Shown in pieces: positions 44,531 through 52,629 of a stretch of DNA of 64,000 nucleotides. The notes under the pieces are model-generated. The model was not told the origin of the DNA and made no database searches. It saw nothing but the letters and a program-made list of their open reading frames with translations. A program made the translations under genes and the position numbers. The DNA is from Poriferisodalis sp965226645 (lineage in GTDB: Bacteria; Actinomycetota; Acidimicrobiia; Acidimicrobiales; Poriferisodalaceae): contig CBDDDL010000001.1 in the NCBI GenBank assembly GCA_965226645.1, positions 496,001 to 560,000 of the forward strand, given 5' to 3'. Position 1 is the first letter of the stretch, and each line of letters starts with the position of its first letter.

Positions 44531-44731
44531 TCAGGTCGGTTTCGACCATTTCCGGAACGTTCCGCGAGTGGCACGGCATAGGCCGAACTGCTGGCCATCA
44601 CCGACGGCGACGATGCAGACCAGCTGCTCGCTGATCCCGAAGTCAGTAGCGACCGCAGCGAACTTGCAGCCGGCCTTGACCAGATCCACGACCCGACGCC
44701 GGCACTCCGGCGAATAGCCCCTCCGTGCCAT
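44531..44731 (-). pseudogene. IS3-family OrfA 5' fragment
   Basis: ATG 44731 follows an AGGAGG box and reads ARRGYSPECRRRVVDLVKAG, CKFAAVATDFGISEQ, the helix-turn-helix of IS3/IS911 OrfA. After about 38 residues similarity stops and the rest of the element is missing. The upstream side is cut by the IS982 end at 44741. The stretch 44363-44530 contains only a repeated ACAGAACGCGTTT (near 44457 and 44480) and no gene. Confidence 0.65.
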
Positions 44732-44761
44732 TAGCCCTCCTAGATGATTAGTTCCAAGGTT

Positions 44762-45783
44762 TTAGTGGTCGTATGCGGTGAGTGAGCGTGCTGGTCGGGT
44801 GTGTCGGTAGGTCTCGTTGTGCCAGATGGCGGCGGTGAGGGCGAGGAGCCTGACGCCGATGCGCACGGCGACGCCGGCTTTGGTGCGGCCTTTGTGGCGT
44901 TCGAGGCTGAGCTGGCCTTTGAGGGTCTGGTTGATCGATTCGATGATCTGGCGCTGACCCCGAACCCCCGGAACCGGCGCCCCCACACAAACCCAGCGTC
45001 GACAACCCCAAACCACACCCGCACCCCCTAGCCCAACAGGGGCCGCAGGAACTTTGCGCCGGGCCGTGGGGCCTCGGATCGGGTGGCAGGGCGCAGCAGG
45101 GTGATGCCGACGTCGTTGAGGTCGGCTTCGAACGCAGCAGAGCGGTAGCCCTTGTCGGCGATGAGGGTCTGGCCCGGCCGGGCGATCCCGGCCGCGGCGA
45201 TCATGTCCGCGCAGACATCGCGCTCGTCGGCTTTCGCGCCGGCGACCGCGAACGCGATCGGCAGCCCTGCCGGGGTGGCGACAAGGTGCAGCCGCAGACC
45301 CCAGAAGTACCGCGAATGCGACGCGCAGTAGCCGTATTGGGCCCATCCCGCGAGGTCAGAGCGCTTTTGGGTCTCGCGGCTGGTGCCGCACTCCACAGGC
45401 GTGGAGTCCACCAGCCACACGTCGTCGTGCCACGACTCGCACTCGCGTGCGAGACATCCCATGACACCTGCGATCATCTCGGCGCTGCGCCGCAGCCGCT
45501 TGTTGTAGCCGTCGCGGTTGGGCAGATAGGGGAACCACGGCCGCAGATGCGCTCTCGCGAACCGCATGAACTGCGACTCGTTGTCGAACCCCAGCAGCGC
45601 CGAGATCACCGCCAAGGTGACCAGCTCCGCGTCCGACAGCTTCGGGGCGAACCCCACCACAGGCCGCCGCGGAGCCAACCCAGGGTTCTGCGCCAACAGG
45701 TCATCGATCCTCACATACAGTGCGGTCGCGAGGGTGTCCAAGTCCGGGTTCATGCTCCGGTCCTCCAAGATCGAGGCGATCAT
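44762..45783 (-). pseudogene. IS982-family transposase gene broken by an 83-bp insertion
   Basis: The first 250 codons read NPDLDTLATALYVRIDDLLA, VWLVDSTPVECG, YFWGLRLHLVATPAGLPIAF and TLIADKGYRSAAFEADLND, then ARPGAKFLRPL. After the 83 bp at 44955-45037 the protein resumes in another frame with RQIIESINQTLKGQLSLERH to the end. Removing the 83 bp rejoins LRPL with RQIIES. A stop follows soon after the junction, so the last 60 or so residues are lost. Confidence 0.85.
44955..45037 (+). repeat. 83-bp insertion inside IS982 transposase gene, copy of 14950-15032
   Basis: Begins TGACCCCGAAC and ends TAGCCCAAC. It matches the non-coding tail of the IS1380 element 30 kb away over the whole length with few differences. 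It has neither inverted ends nor an obvious target duplication. Confidence 0.75.
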
Positions 45784-45852
45784 TCACACCCCGAGCTTGG
45801 ACACCCTCACCCCACCACAGGTGGACCCCACCCCTTGGAACTAATCATCTAG

Positions 45853-45967
45853 ACGGCCAAGGCAACAGAATCCGACAATCCGCCTCTACAAAACAGTGCA
45901 GATGTGCGCGGGGTGCGGGCCGTCGACGTCTGACTTGCTACAAAACTGGCCCCGTGCGTTGTGGGTG
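45853..45967. repeat. Flank of IS30 copy A, homologous to the flank of IS30 copy B
   Basis: Read outward from the IS30 end, both flanks give CACCCACAACGC, then GGGCCAGTT, GCAAGTCAGAC and CCGCGCACATCT over about 90 bp (matching 50521 to about 50610). IS30 copy C lacks this flank. Either the mobile unit is longer than the IS or an IS30 plus its neighbour was duplicated in inverted orientation. No gene seen. Confidence 0.65.
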
Positions 45968-45975
45968 GGCAAGCT

Positions 45976-46950
45976 CTACCGGTGGTTGCAAGTGAGTTGA
46001 GTGTAGATGTCGTGTGCTGATGCCCAGTGGTGGAGTCGGCGGGGCATGTGGTTGAGGTTGTCCTCGATGACCGCGAGCCGCAGCTGTCCGATGTCGAGGC
46101 TGGTGCCTTTGGGGAGCCATCGGCGCAGCAGAGCGTTGGTGTGCTCGTTGGTGGGTCGCTGCCACGGCGAGCGCGGCTCGCAGAAGAACACGTCGATGCC
46201 GAGCGCGGCTTCGATGTCGGCCCAGCGGGCCATCTCGCGGCCTTGGTCCCAGGTGAGGGTGCGCACGAGCGCGGCGGGCTGGCGGCCCAGCGCTGCGGTG
46301 ACCGCGGCGGCGACGGCCGGCGCGCCGTAGCCGTCGGGCAGCGCTGCGGTGACCGTGTAGCGGCTGGTGCGCTCGGCGAGGGTGACCGCGGCGGTGAGGT
46401 TCGCTTTGCCGACGATGAGGTCGCGGTCCCAGTGGCCGGGCTCTGTACGGTCCTCGACGTCGGCGGGCCGGTCGGCTACCGGCCGGTATTCCCCCAGCGG
46501 GCTGGGCTTTTGGGCCTGCGCGACGCTGCGCGGCCGACGGCGCCGGCAGCGCCGCGGCAGCTTCGCCCAGGCGCCGGCGGGCAGGCCGCTGCGCGCGTCG
46601 TTCGCGTAGCACGCCCGATAGATCGTCTCCGCGCACACCCTCATGCCCGCCTCGCGCAGGTCCGCCGCGGTCGCATGCGGGGACCACCTCAGCTTCAGAC
46701 GCTCAGCGACCGCGGCGGCCAGCACCCGATCGACCGCCAGCTTGGGCGTTCGCTCTCGTCGCGCCCTCGCGCACGCCGACGCGTGCGCCCAGCGAGCGTC
46801 ATAGCCCACCCGCCCGGCGCAGCGGGCCAGCTCGCGATGCACCGTGGACCGATCACGGCCCAGCCGCTGCGCTACCTCCGCGACGCTGCGGCGCGCCCCG
46901 AGCGACGACTCGATGAACACCCGCTCATCCAAACTCAGCCTCGCTGCCAT
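45976..46950 (-). CDS. IS30-family transposase (copy A)
   Basis: 324 residues from ATG 46950 (AARLSLDERVFIESSLG); a longer frame to 46998 exists in all three copies. Helix-turn-helix SVAEVAQRLGRDRSTVHREL. DDE domain: EPGHWDRDLIVGKANLTAA, RTLTWDQGREMARW and RPTNEHTNALLRRWLPKG carry the acidic residues. Intact. It differs from copies B and C by scattered substitutions, so the copies are not recent twins. Confidence 0.9.
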   Translation of the reverse strand: MAARLSLDERVFIESSLGARRSVAEVAQRLGRDRSTVHRELARCAGRVGYDARWAHASACARARRERTPKLAVDRVLAAAVAERLKLRWSPHATAADLREAGMRVCAETIYRACYANDARSGLPAGAWAKLPRRCRRRRPRSVAQAQKPSPLGEYRPVADRPADVEDRTEPGHWDRDLIVGKANLTAAVTLAERTSRYTVTAALPDGYGAPAVAAAVTAALGRQPAALVRTLTWDQGREMARWADIEAALGIDVFFCEPRSPWQRPTNEHTNALLRRWLPKGTSLDIGQLRLAVIEDNLNHMPRRLHHWASAHDIYTQLTCNHR

Positions 46951-47049
46951 ACTGGACACCTCCATCGGTCGGCTGCATGTGTTGGCAACGGTCATCATGA
47001 CCGTTCACTTGCAACACTCATAATGGTTGGGCCCTGTCGGCAGGAGAGG

Positions 47050-47200
47050 GTCTGACCCGAGTTGCAACCGGCCCCTCGTGGTGCCCTGCGGTGGATCTGT
47101 CGGCTTTGTCTGGTCGGCGGGGCGCGCACCGACCGGCCCGACGGATGTGACCCGATAGGAGCCTTGTAAGCCACACCGTGAGTGTTCTGTCCGCCGTCGC
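47050..47200 (+). ncRNA. Candidate bridge RNA of the IS110 element
   Basis: Located in the 5' non-coding end upstream of the recombinase gene. TTGCAACC (47062-47069) matches the IS30 left target. CGGTGGAT (47089-47096) is the complement of the right-junction ATCCACCG (48479-48486). Between them GGC and GCC can close a small hairpin. Further on, ATAGGAGC (47155-47162) equals the element's right end, and TGAGTGTT (47179-47186) is the complement of AACACTCA at the left junction (47013-47020). Target words precede donor words, as in the described IS621 bridge RNA. RNA ends are guesses. The guide assignment is inferred, not shown experimentally. Confidence 0.6.
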
Positions 47201-47250
47201 GGCCGGTGGCGCCCCCGACAGTGAGATGACCACAAGGAGGCATCACCATC

Positions 47251-48465
47251 ATGACACAGGACCGCCCCGCCGTATTCGGCGGGGTCGACACCCACAAGCA
47301 CACCCATGTCGCCGCCGTCCTCGACGGCGCCGGACGGGTCTTGGGCAGCGCCGCGTTCGACGCGGACACCGCCGGCTACACGGCGCTGCTGGGATGGCTC
47401 GGCGGCCACGGCAGCGTCGAGCGCGTCGGCGTGGAGGGAACCGGCTCCTACGGCGCGGGCCTCGCCCGGCACCTCACGGCTGCCGGCGTCGACGTCGTCG
47501 ATGTGAACCGCCCGAACCGCCAGATGCGCCGCCGCCGCGGCAAGACCGACACCGTCGACGCGGAGGCAGCGGCGCGGGCCGCGCTCAACGGCAGTGCCGC
47601 AGTGGTGCCCAAGAGCGCCGACGGATGCGTCGAGGCGATCAGGACCCTGCGTGTGGCGCGCCGCTCCGCGGTCAAGGCCCGCACCGTCGCCGCCAACCAG
47701 ATCGACGCTGTCGTCGTGACCGCCCCCGAGCCCGTCAAAGACCGCCTGCGGGCACTGAACACGGCCCGCACCGTCGAGGCCTGCGCCCGGATGCGGCCCG
47801 GCACACACGGTGATCTCGTCCGCTCTGCGGCCAAGCGGGCGCTGCGCTCCCTGGCCCGCCGCCACCAGGCTCTCACCGCGGAGATCAAGCACCTCGACGC
47901 CGAGCTGCGCCGCCTGTGCGAACGAGCCAACCCGGCGCTGCTGGGCGCTTGCGGCGTCGGCGCGGAGACCGCGGCCGCGCTGCTCGTCGCCGCCGGCGAC
48001 AACCCCGAGCGGCTGCGCAGCGAGGCGTCCTTCGCCGCCCTGTGCGGCACCAGCCCCATCGAGGCGTCCTCAGGCCGAACGGTGCGCCACCGGCTCAACC
48101 GCGGCGGCAACCGCCAGGCCAACAACGCACTGTGGCGCATCGCGATGGTCCGCCTGCGCGTCGACGAGCGCAGCATCGCCTACGCCGCCCGCCTCACCGC
48201 CGAGGGCAAGACCCGACGCGAGATACTCCGCTGCCTCAAACGCCACATCGCACGCGAGGTCTACAAGCTGATCATCGACCCGCCCGACGTCGCCCACGGA
48301 GCGGACCTGCGCCGCCACCGCACCCAACGAGGGCTCACCATCCACCACACAGCCCGAGCCCTCGGAGCCGCACCCAACCGGATATCCGAACTCGAAAGAG
48401 GCATCATCCACAACCGCGACCTCGCCGAACGCTACCAGCGACACCTCGCACAGACCGGGAGTTGA
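47251..48465 (+). CDS. IS110-family DEDD recombinase with C-terminal helix-turn-helix
   Basis: 404 residues. The RuvC-like DEDD residues are visible: Asp13 (FGGVDTHKHTH), Glu62 (GVEGTGSYG), Asp100 and Asp103 (GKTDTVDAE). The C-terminal Transposase_20 part has LCGTSPIEASSGRTVRHRL with the candidate catalytic serine, then GGNRQANNALW. After the usual end (REVYKLI, about residue 345) there is an extra XRE-like helix-turn-helix: TQRGLTIHHTARALGAAPN and RISELERG. AAGGAGG precedes the ATG at 47251. The frame is intact, so the element may be active. Confidence 0.9.
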   Translation: MTQDRPAVFGGVDTHKHTHVAAVLDGAGRVLGSAAFDADTAGYTALLGWLGGHGSVERVGVEGTGSYGAGLARHLTAAGVDVVDVNRPNRQMRRRRGKTDTVDAEAAARAALNGSAAVVPKSADGCVEAIRTLRVARRSAVKARTVAANQIDAVVVTAPEPVKDRLRALNTARTVEACARMRPGTHGDLVRSAAKRALRSLARRHQALTAEIKHLDAELRRLCERANPALLGACGVGAETAAALLVAAGDNPERLRSEASFAALCGTSPIEASSGRTVRHRLNRGGNRQANNALWRIAMVRLRVDERSIAYAARLTAEGKTRREILRCLKRHIAREVYKLIIDPPDVAHGADLRRHRTQRGLTIHHTARALGAAPNRISELERGIIHNRDLAERYQRHLAQTGS

Positions 48466-48497
48466 CAAACATAGGAGCATCCACCGATGGAGTTCGC

Positions 48498-49282
48498 CGA
48501 CGCTTCGGAGCCGAGCCGGTCGATGTTCTCGCCCGCGGCGACGAGCAGCGTCGCGGTGTGGTGGGTGCCGCACCCGAGGCGTGACAGGGTTGTGGGCGCC
48601 GCGGCGGCGACGAGCCGGTCGAGCCGGCGACCGAGCTCGTCGGCCTCGGCGCCGAGCTGGGCGATGCGGCGCCCGAGGCTGCGCAGTGCTGGGTTGGCGG
48701 CCTGGGCGGGATCGGCGAGGCGGTCCGTGTCGGGCCGCAACCGAGCGCACACGGCGGCGGTGCCCTCGAGGGTCCGGCAGGTGTGGAGCTGGTTGCGCGA
48801 CGCGGCGGGAGCGGTGACGAGCAGGTCGCCGATCTGGGCGACGCGGCGGCGCGGGCCTTGACGGCGCTGTTACGGGTCACGCTGAGCTGGCGGATCGCCT
48901 CGACGATGCCGGTGGTGTCGGTGGCGGCTGCGGTCGCTTCGCCCGAGAGCACCTTGCGCGCAGCGGCCTCAGCGTCGATGGTGTCGTTCTTGGCGCGACG
49001 CGAGCGCAGATGCGGGTGCGGCTGGTTGACCTCGATCACTCGGCAGCCCTGATCGATCAGCGACCGGGTCAGAGCCGCACCGAACGACCCGGTGGACTCG
49101 ACACCGATCGCTGCGACAGGGCCGAACGACGCGAGCCACCTGTGGGTCGAGCGGTAGCCGGCACGGGTCGCCGGGAACGATTCAGTGCCCAGTACCCGCC
49201 CGAGCGGGTCGAGTGCCGCGGCGACGTGGAAGTCGGTGTGGCAGTCAATCCCGCCGATCACCGCCTGTTGTGGATCTGGCAT
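48498..49282 (-). pseudogene. Second IS110-family recombinase gene, frameshifted and 3'-truncated
   Basis: Starts at ATG 49282 (PDPQQAVIGGIDCHTDFHVA), with ESTGSFGAAL and RRAKNDTIDAEAAARKVL carrying the DEDD residues. A one-base shift near 48830 moves the frame (KARAAA to IGDLLVTAPAASRNQLHTCR). Similarity runs to AAGENIDRLGSEAS and stops at the IS30 copy A end (48497). Its upstream 170 bp hold an ATAGGA word like the other element's donor word, but it is cut by IS30 copy B. Confidence 0.8.
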
Positions 49283-49455
49283 GCTGTTGTCCTTCATCTC
49301 GGAGCGGCTCGCGTGCCGGGACGGGACGGACATAACAGTGATGAGGCATCTGTGGGCACAGGTTCCTATGAGGTCACGTCGCTCGTTCCGGACCGGCCGC
49401 AGCTGGCAAGTCCGAGAAGCAGGCCGGCGACGGCGACGAGTCCCAGGCAAGGCAC

Positions 49456-50520
49456 GGCGAACTCCATCGGTGGTTGCAAGTGAACGGTCATGATGACCGT
49501 TGCCAACACATGCAGCCGACCGATGGAGGTGTCCAGTATGGCAGCGAGGCTGAGTTTGGATGAGCGGGTGTTCGTCGAGTCGTCGCTCGGGGCGCGCCGC
49601 AGTGTCGCGGACGCAGCGCGGCGGCTGGGCCGTGATCCGTCGACGGTGCATCGCGAGCTGGCCCGTTGCGCCGGGCGGGCGGGCTATGACGCTCGCTGGG
49701 CGCACGCGTCGGCGTGCGCGAGGGCGCGACGGGCGCGGACGCCCAAGCTGGCGGTCGATCGGGTGCTGGCCGCCGCGGTCGCTGAGCGCTTGAAGCTGCG
49801 CTGGTCCCCGCACGCCGCGGCGGCGGACCTGCGCGAGGCGGGCATGAGCGTGTGCGCGGAGACGATCTATCGGGCGTGCCACGCGAACGACCCGCGCAGC
49901 GGCCTGCCCGCCGGCACCTGGGACAAGCTGCCGCGGCGTGCCCGGCGCCGTCGGCCGCGCAGCGTCGCGCAGGCCCAAAAGCCCAGCCCGCTAGGGGAAT
50001 ACCGGCCGATAGCCGACCGGCCCGACGACGTCGAGGACCGCACAGAACCCGGCCACTGGGACCGCGACCTCATCGTCGACAAAGCGAACCTCACCGCCGC
50101 GGTCACCCTCGCCGAGCGCACCAGCCGCTACACGGTCACCGCAGCGCTGCCCGACGGCTACGGCGCGCCCCAGGTCGCCGCCGCGGTCACCGCGGCGCTG
50201 GGCCGCCAGCCCGCCGCGCTCGTGCGCAGCCTCACCTGGGACCAAGGCCGCGAGATGGCCCGCTGGGCCGACGTCGAGGCCGCGCTCGGCATCGAGGTGT
50301 TCTTCTGCGAGCCGCGCTCGCCGTGGCAGCGGCCCACCAACGAGCACACCAACGCTCTGCTGCGCCGATGGCTTCCCAAAGGCACCAGCCTCGACATCGG
50401 GCAGATGCGGCTCTCGGTCATCGAGGACAACCTCAACCACATGCCCCGCCGACTCCACCACTGGGCATCAGCACACGACATCTACACTCAACTCACTTGC
50501 AACCACCGATAGAGCTTGCC
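49456..50520 (+). mobile_element. IS30-family element, copy B
   Basis: Imperfect inverted ends: GGCGAACTCCATCGGTGG at the left and the complement of GGCAAGCTCTATCGGTGG at the right, both continuing into TTGCAAGTG. About 1065 bp. CAC lies directly outside both ends (49453-49455 and 50521-50523), a possible 3-bp target duplication. The same CAC also lies outside the far end of copy C. Confidence 0.85.
49538..50512 (+). CDS. IS30-family transposase (copy B)
   Basis: 324 residues from ATG 49538 (AARLSLDERVFVESSLG). Helix-turn-helix SVADAARRLGRDPSTVHREL; DDE segments HWDRDLIVDKANLTAA, RSLTWDQGREMARW and NEHTNALLRRWLPKG. Intact and closer to copy C than to A. The region before the start contains the dyad GGTCATGATGACC, present in all copies, a possible promoter or operator feature. 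Confidence 0.9.
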   Translation: MAARLSLDERVFVESSLGARRSVADAARRLGRDPSTVHRELARCAGRAGYDARWAHASACARARRARTPKLAVDRVLAAAVAERLKLRWSPHAAAADLREAGMSVCAETIYRACHANDPRSGLPAGTWDKLPRRARRRRPRSVAQAQKPSPLGEYRPIADRPDDVEDRTEPGHWDRDLIVDKANLTAAVTLAERTSRYTVTAALPDGYGAPQVAAAVTAALGRQPAALVRSLTWDQGREMARWADVEAALGIEVFFCEPRSPWQRPTNEHTNALLRRWLPKGTSLDIGQMRLSVIEDNLNHMPRRLHHWASAHDIYTQLTCNHR

Positions 50521-50824
50521 CACCCACAACGCGCAGGGCCAGTTAGTTGGCAAGTCAGACATCACCGACCCACTCCCCGCGCACATCTTCACTGTTTGTT
50601 GGAGACTCAGGGGTTTGACGGCCGAGGGGTTTGGGATGGATTTCGCGCGCTCCTGGAACGTTTTTTGGGCTCGTGGGCGCGAAAGCCCAAGTCAGAGGCG
50701 TGATCGCCGTGTTTGTCGCCTGCCTATCCCGACACCGTCGATAGTGTTGGTGCCCGAGCTTTGAGGGAGACCCGGCCGCAGGGGCTAGGTGTAGGTACGG
50801 CAATTGCTTAAGGGAGAGAAATCT
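50521..50824. other. Region between IS30 copy B and the ABC operon
   Basis: The first 90 bp are homologous to the flank of IS30 copy A. The remainder shows no convincing gene. A 7-bp hairpin (TTGGGCT/AGCCCAA, about 50667-50690) has its T-run on the wrong side for a plus-strand terminator. The promoter of the operon should lie in the last 100 bp; AGGGAGAG at 50811 is the ribosome-binding site. Confidence 0.5.
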
Positions 50825-52528
50825 GTGACACATCTGCGCAAATCCAAAATGAGGCCGTTGTGGTTGCTGCTAAGTGCATTCGTTTTGGTCGCGGTGGCCT
50901 GTGGTGACGATAGCGGCGGCGGTGCCGACGAGCCTGCAGCCGACGAGCCTGCAGCCGACGAGCCCGCAGCCGACGAGCCCGCAGCCGACGAGCCCGCAGC
51001 CGACGAGCCTGCAGCCGACGAGCCTGCAGCCGACGAGCCTGCAGCCGACGAGCCTGCAGCCGACGAGCCCGCAGCAGGGGGCGGCGAGCTGATCATCGCG
51101 CTCACGACGCAGCCCAACGCGATCGACGGCGCGAACGCGGCCGAACGCAACGCAGGCAATGTGGCCAACCAGATATTCGATCCGTTGGTGTGGATCAATG
51201 ACGACTTGGAGTTTGAGCCAGCTCTCGCCGAGTCGTGGACAGTATCTGACGACGGTCTAACGTACACTTTCAAATTACGTGAGGACGTGGTGTTCCATAA
51301 CGGCGAACCGTTCAACGCGGACTCCGTAGTATTCTCGTGGGAGGTACAAAGGACCCCGGACAATCAGTACTTCAACTACTACCAACGAGCGTCCGAGGTT
51401 AACAAGATCGACGAATTCACTGTCGAACTCGTCGCACCGGAATCCAATGCACTATTCCTCGGTCTCACGGCTGGTATATGGTTCTTTGTTCCTCCTGAAT
51501 ACTACGCTGAGGTCGGTCTCACGGGGTTCGGCCAAGCGCCGGTAGGCACCGGTCCGTTCATGCTGACCGAGTGGGTCCAGGGTGACCGCATCGTGTTGGA
51601 CCGGAACCCGAACTACTGGCGTGAGGGCTTCCCCAAACTTGACCGGCTCATATTCCGGCCGATCACCGAGTCCTCCACCCGGGCCTCAGCGATCCAGACG
51701 GGCGAGGTCGACATCGTGAGCCGCCTCAGCCCCGACGAAGCTGCATCGCTAGAGGGCATCGACGGGGTCAACGTCATCGAGTACCCAACCAACCGAGTGT
51801 ACTACATCGCGTTCAACAACCTCACCACTGGTGTGGGCGAACCAACCGAAGATCCCCTCGTGCGCCAGGCCCTCAACTATGCGGTCGACGTCCAAGGCAT
51901 CATCGGCGCTCTGTTCAACGGCAAGGGCAGCCAAGCCACCGGGATGATGACGCGGGCCGACTTCGGTTACAACGACGAGCTCATACCGTATCCCTACGAC
52001 CCTAAACGGGCGCGGGAGTTGTTGGCCGAAGCCGGGTTCGCCGATGGGTTCGACATTGGATTCGCGTGCCCGTCGGGTGCCTACACCAACTTCGAGCAGG
52101 TGTGCGAAGCCGTCGCGGCCCAACTCGGCGAGGTAGGCGTCAATGCGTCACTTGAGATCATCGAGTCCGGGGCCTACTGGGACCTGGAGGCGGATAAGCA
52201 GCTACCGCCGCTATTCGGCGATAGCTGGTCGAACGCCAATCCTGAGGGATGGGACCGCCTGCAGGGGGCCATGGGCGGCAACGCTGCAAGCTTCTCAGCA
52301 TGGTCTGACCCCGTGGTTGACGATTTCCTCGTTCAGATACTCGCGACCTCCGACGACGACCAGCGTGCGGATCTGTACCGACAGCTGCAACAGCGGATGT
52401 ACGATAACCCGCCATTCATCTATCTCTACGTGCCGTTTTCATTCGAAGCAACCAGCGATCGAGTCTCCAACTACAAGCCGCGCTCGGCCGAGGAATATTG
52501 GCTCTGGGACCTAGCGGCGGCTCGCTGA
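50825..52528 (+). CDS. ABC transporter substrate-binding lipoprotein, family 5 (oligopeptide type)
   Basis: 567 residues from GTG 50825, chosen because AGGGAGA lies about eight bases upstream. Signal peptide RPLWLLLSAFVLVAVAC with lipobox Cys at about residue 26. Ten tandem ADEPA pentapeptides form a 50-residue linker. The solute-binding domain follows, with ESWTVSDDGLTYTFKLREDV, NGEPFNADSVVFSWE and GTGPFMLTEWVQGDRIVLDR, typical of SBP_bac_5. It captures peptides or related molecules outside the membrane for the permease encoded next. Confidence 0.9.
   Translation: MTHLRKSKMRPLWLLLSAFVLVAVACGDDSGGGADEPAADEPAADEPAADEPAADEPAADEPAADEPAADEPAADEPAADEPAAGGGELIIALTTQPNAIDGANAAERNAGNVANQIFDPLVWINDDLEFEPALAESWTVSDDGLTYTFKLREDVVFHNGEPFNADSVVFSWEVQRTPDNQYFNYYQRASEVNKIDEFTVELVAPESNALFLGLTAGIWFFVPPEYYAEVGLTGFGQAPVGTGPFMLTEWVQGDRIVLDRNPNYWREGFPKLDRLIFRPITESSTRASAIQTGEVDIVSRLSPDEAASLEGIDGVNVIEYPTNRVYYIAFNNLTTGVGEPTEDPLVRQALNYAVDVQGIIGALFNGKGSQATGMMTRADFGYNDELIPYPYDPKRARELLAEAGFADGFDIGFACPSGAYTNFEQVCEAVAAQLGEVGVNASLEIIESGAYWDLEADKQLPPLFGDSWSNANPEGWDRLQGAMGGNAASFSAWSDPVVDDFLVQILATSDDDQRADLYRQLQQRMYDNPPFIYLYVPFSFEATSDRVSNYKPRSAEEYWLWDLAAAR
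50924..51073 (+). repeat. Ten in-frame 15-bp tandem repeats (ADEPA linker)
   Basis: Ten contiguous units GCCGACGAGCCYGCA, differing only at one third-codon position (C or T). Such arrays expand and contract by slippage in steps of five residues and would vary the distance between the lipid anchor and the binding domain. Confidence 0.95.
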
Positions 52529-52629
52529 CAAACGCCGGCTCGTAAGCCAATGGTCGACCGGTGGGCCGAGGTACTACACCTCGGCCCACCGGTAATTAAC
52601 GCAAGGAGAGCGAGCAGAACGGAGAGTCG

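Larger units (their letters stand above)
44741..45852 (-). mobile_element. IS982-family element
   Basis: Perfect 19-bp inverted ends TAGATGATTAGTTCCAAGG (44741-44759 and complement 45834-45852). Total 1112 bp including an 83-bp foreign segment. No target duplication could be recognised, so neighbouring rearrangement is likely. Confidence 0.85.
47016..48480 (+). mobile_element. IS110-family element inserted in an IS30 terminal repeat
   Basis: The left boundary follows CACTTGCAAC (about 47015) and the right boundary ends ATAGGAGCAT (48480). Outside lie the two halves of the IS30 terminal repeat. No inverted repeats, as expected for IS110. It has a long 5' non-coding end (about 47016-47250) and almost none at the 3' end, the layout of IS110-group elements with a bridge RNA in the left end. 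The exact core dinucleotide cannot be fixed. Confidence 0.8.
45968..48497 (-). mobile_element. IS30-family element, copy A, interrupted in its terminal repeat by an IS110 element
   Basis: The left end GGCAAGCTC at 45968 and the transposase region up to about 47015 (CACTTGCAAC) are IS30. The outer part of the right terminal repeat, CCACCGATGGAGTTCGCC, reappears at 48481-48497 after the IS110 element. Copies B and C show the uninterrupted repeat CACTTGCAACCACCGATGG. Confidence 0.8.

Noticed and set aside
44741..45852. Target-site duplication of the IS982 element
   Set aside because: Bases outside the perfect 19-bp ends do not match on the two sides, so none is claimed.
50667..50690. Intrinsic terminator upstream of the ABC operon
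   Set aside because: The TTGGGCT/AGCCCAA hairpin has its T-run before the stem on the plus strand and an A-run after it on the minus strand, so it fits neither strand.
50924..51073. Short regularly spaced repeat as CRISPR or iteron
   Set aside because: The 15-bp units are contiguous, in frame and code for ADEPA within a lipoprotein linker.
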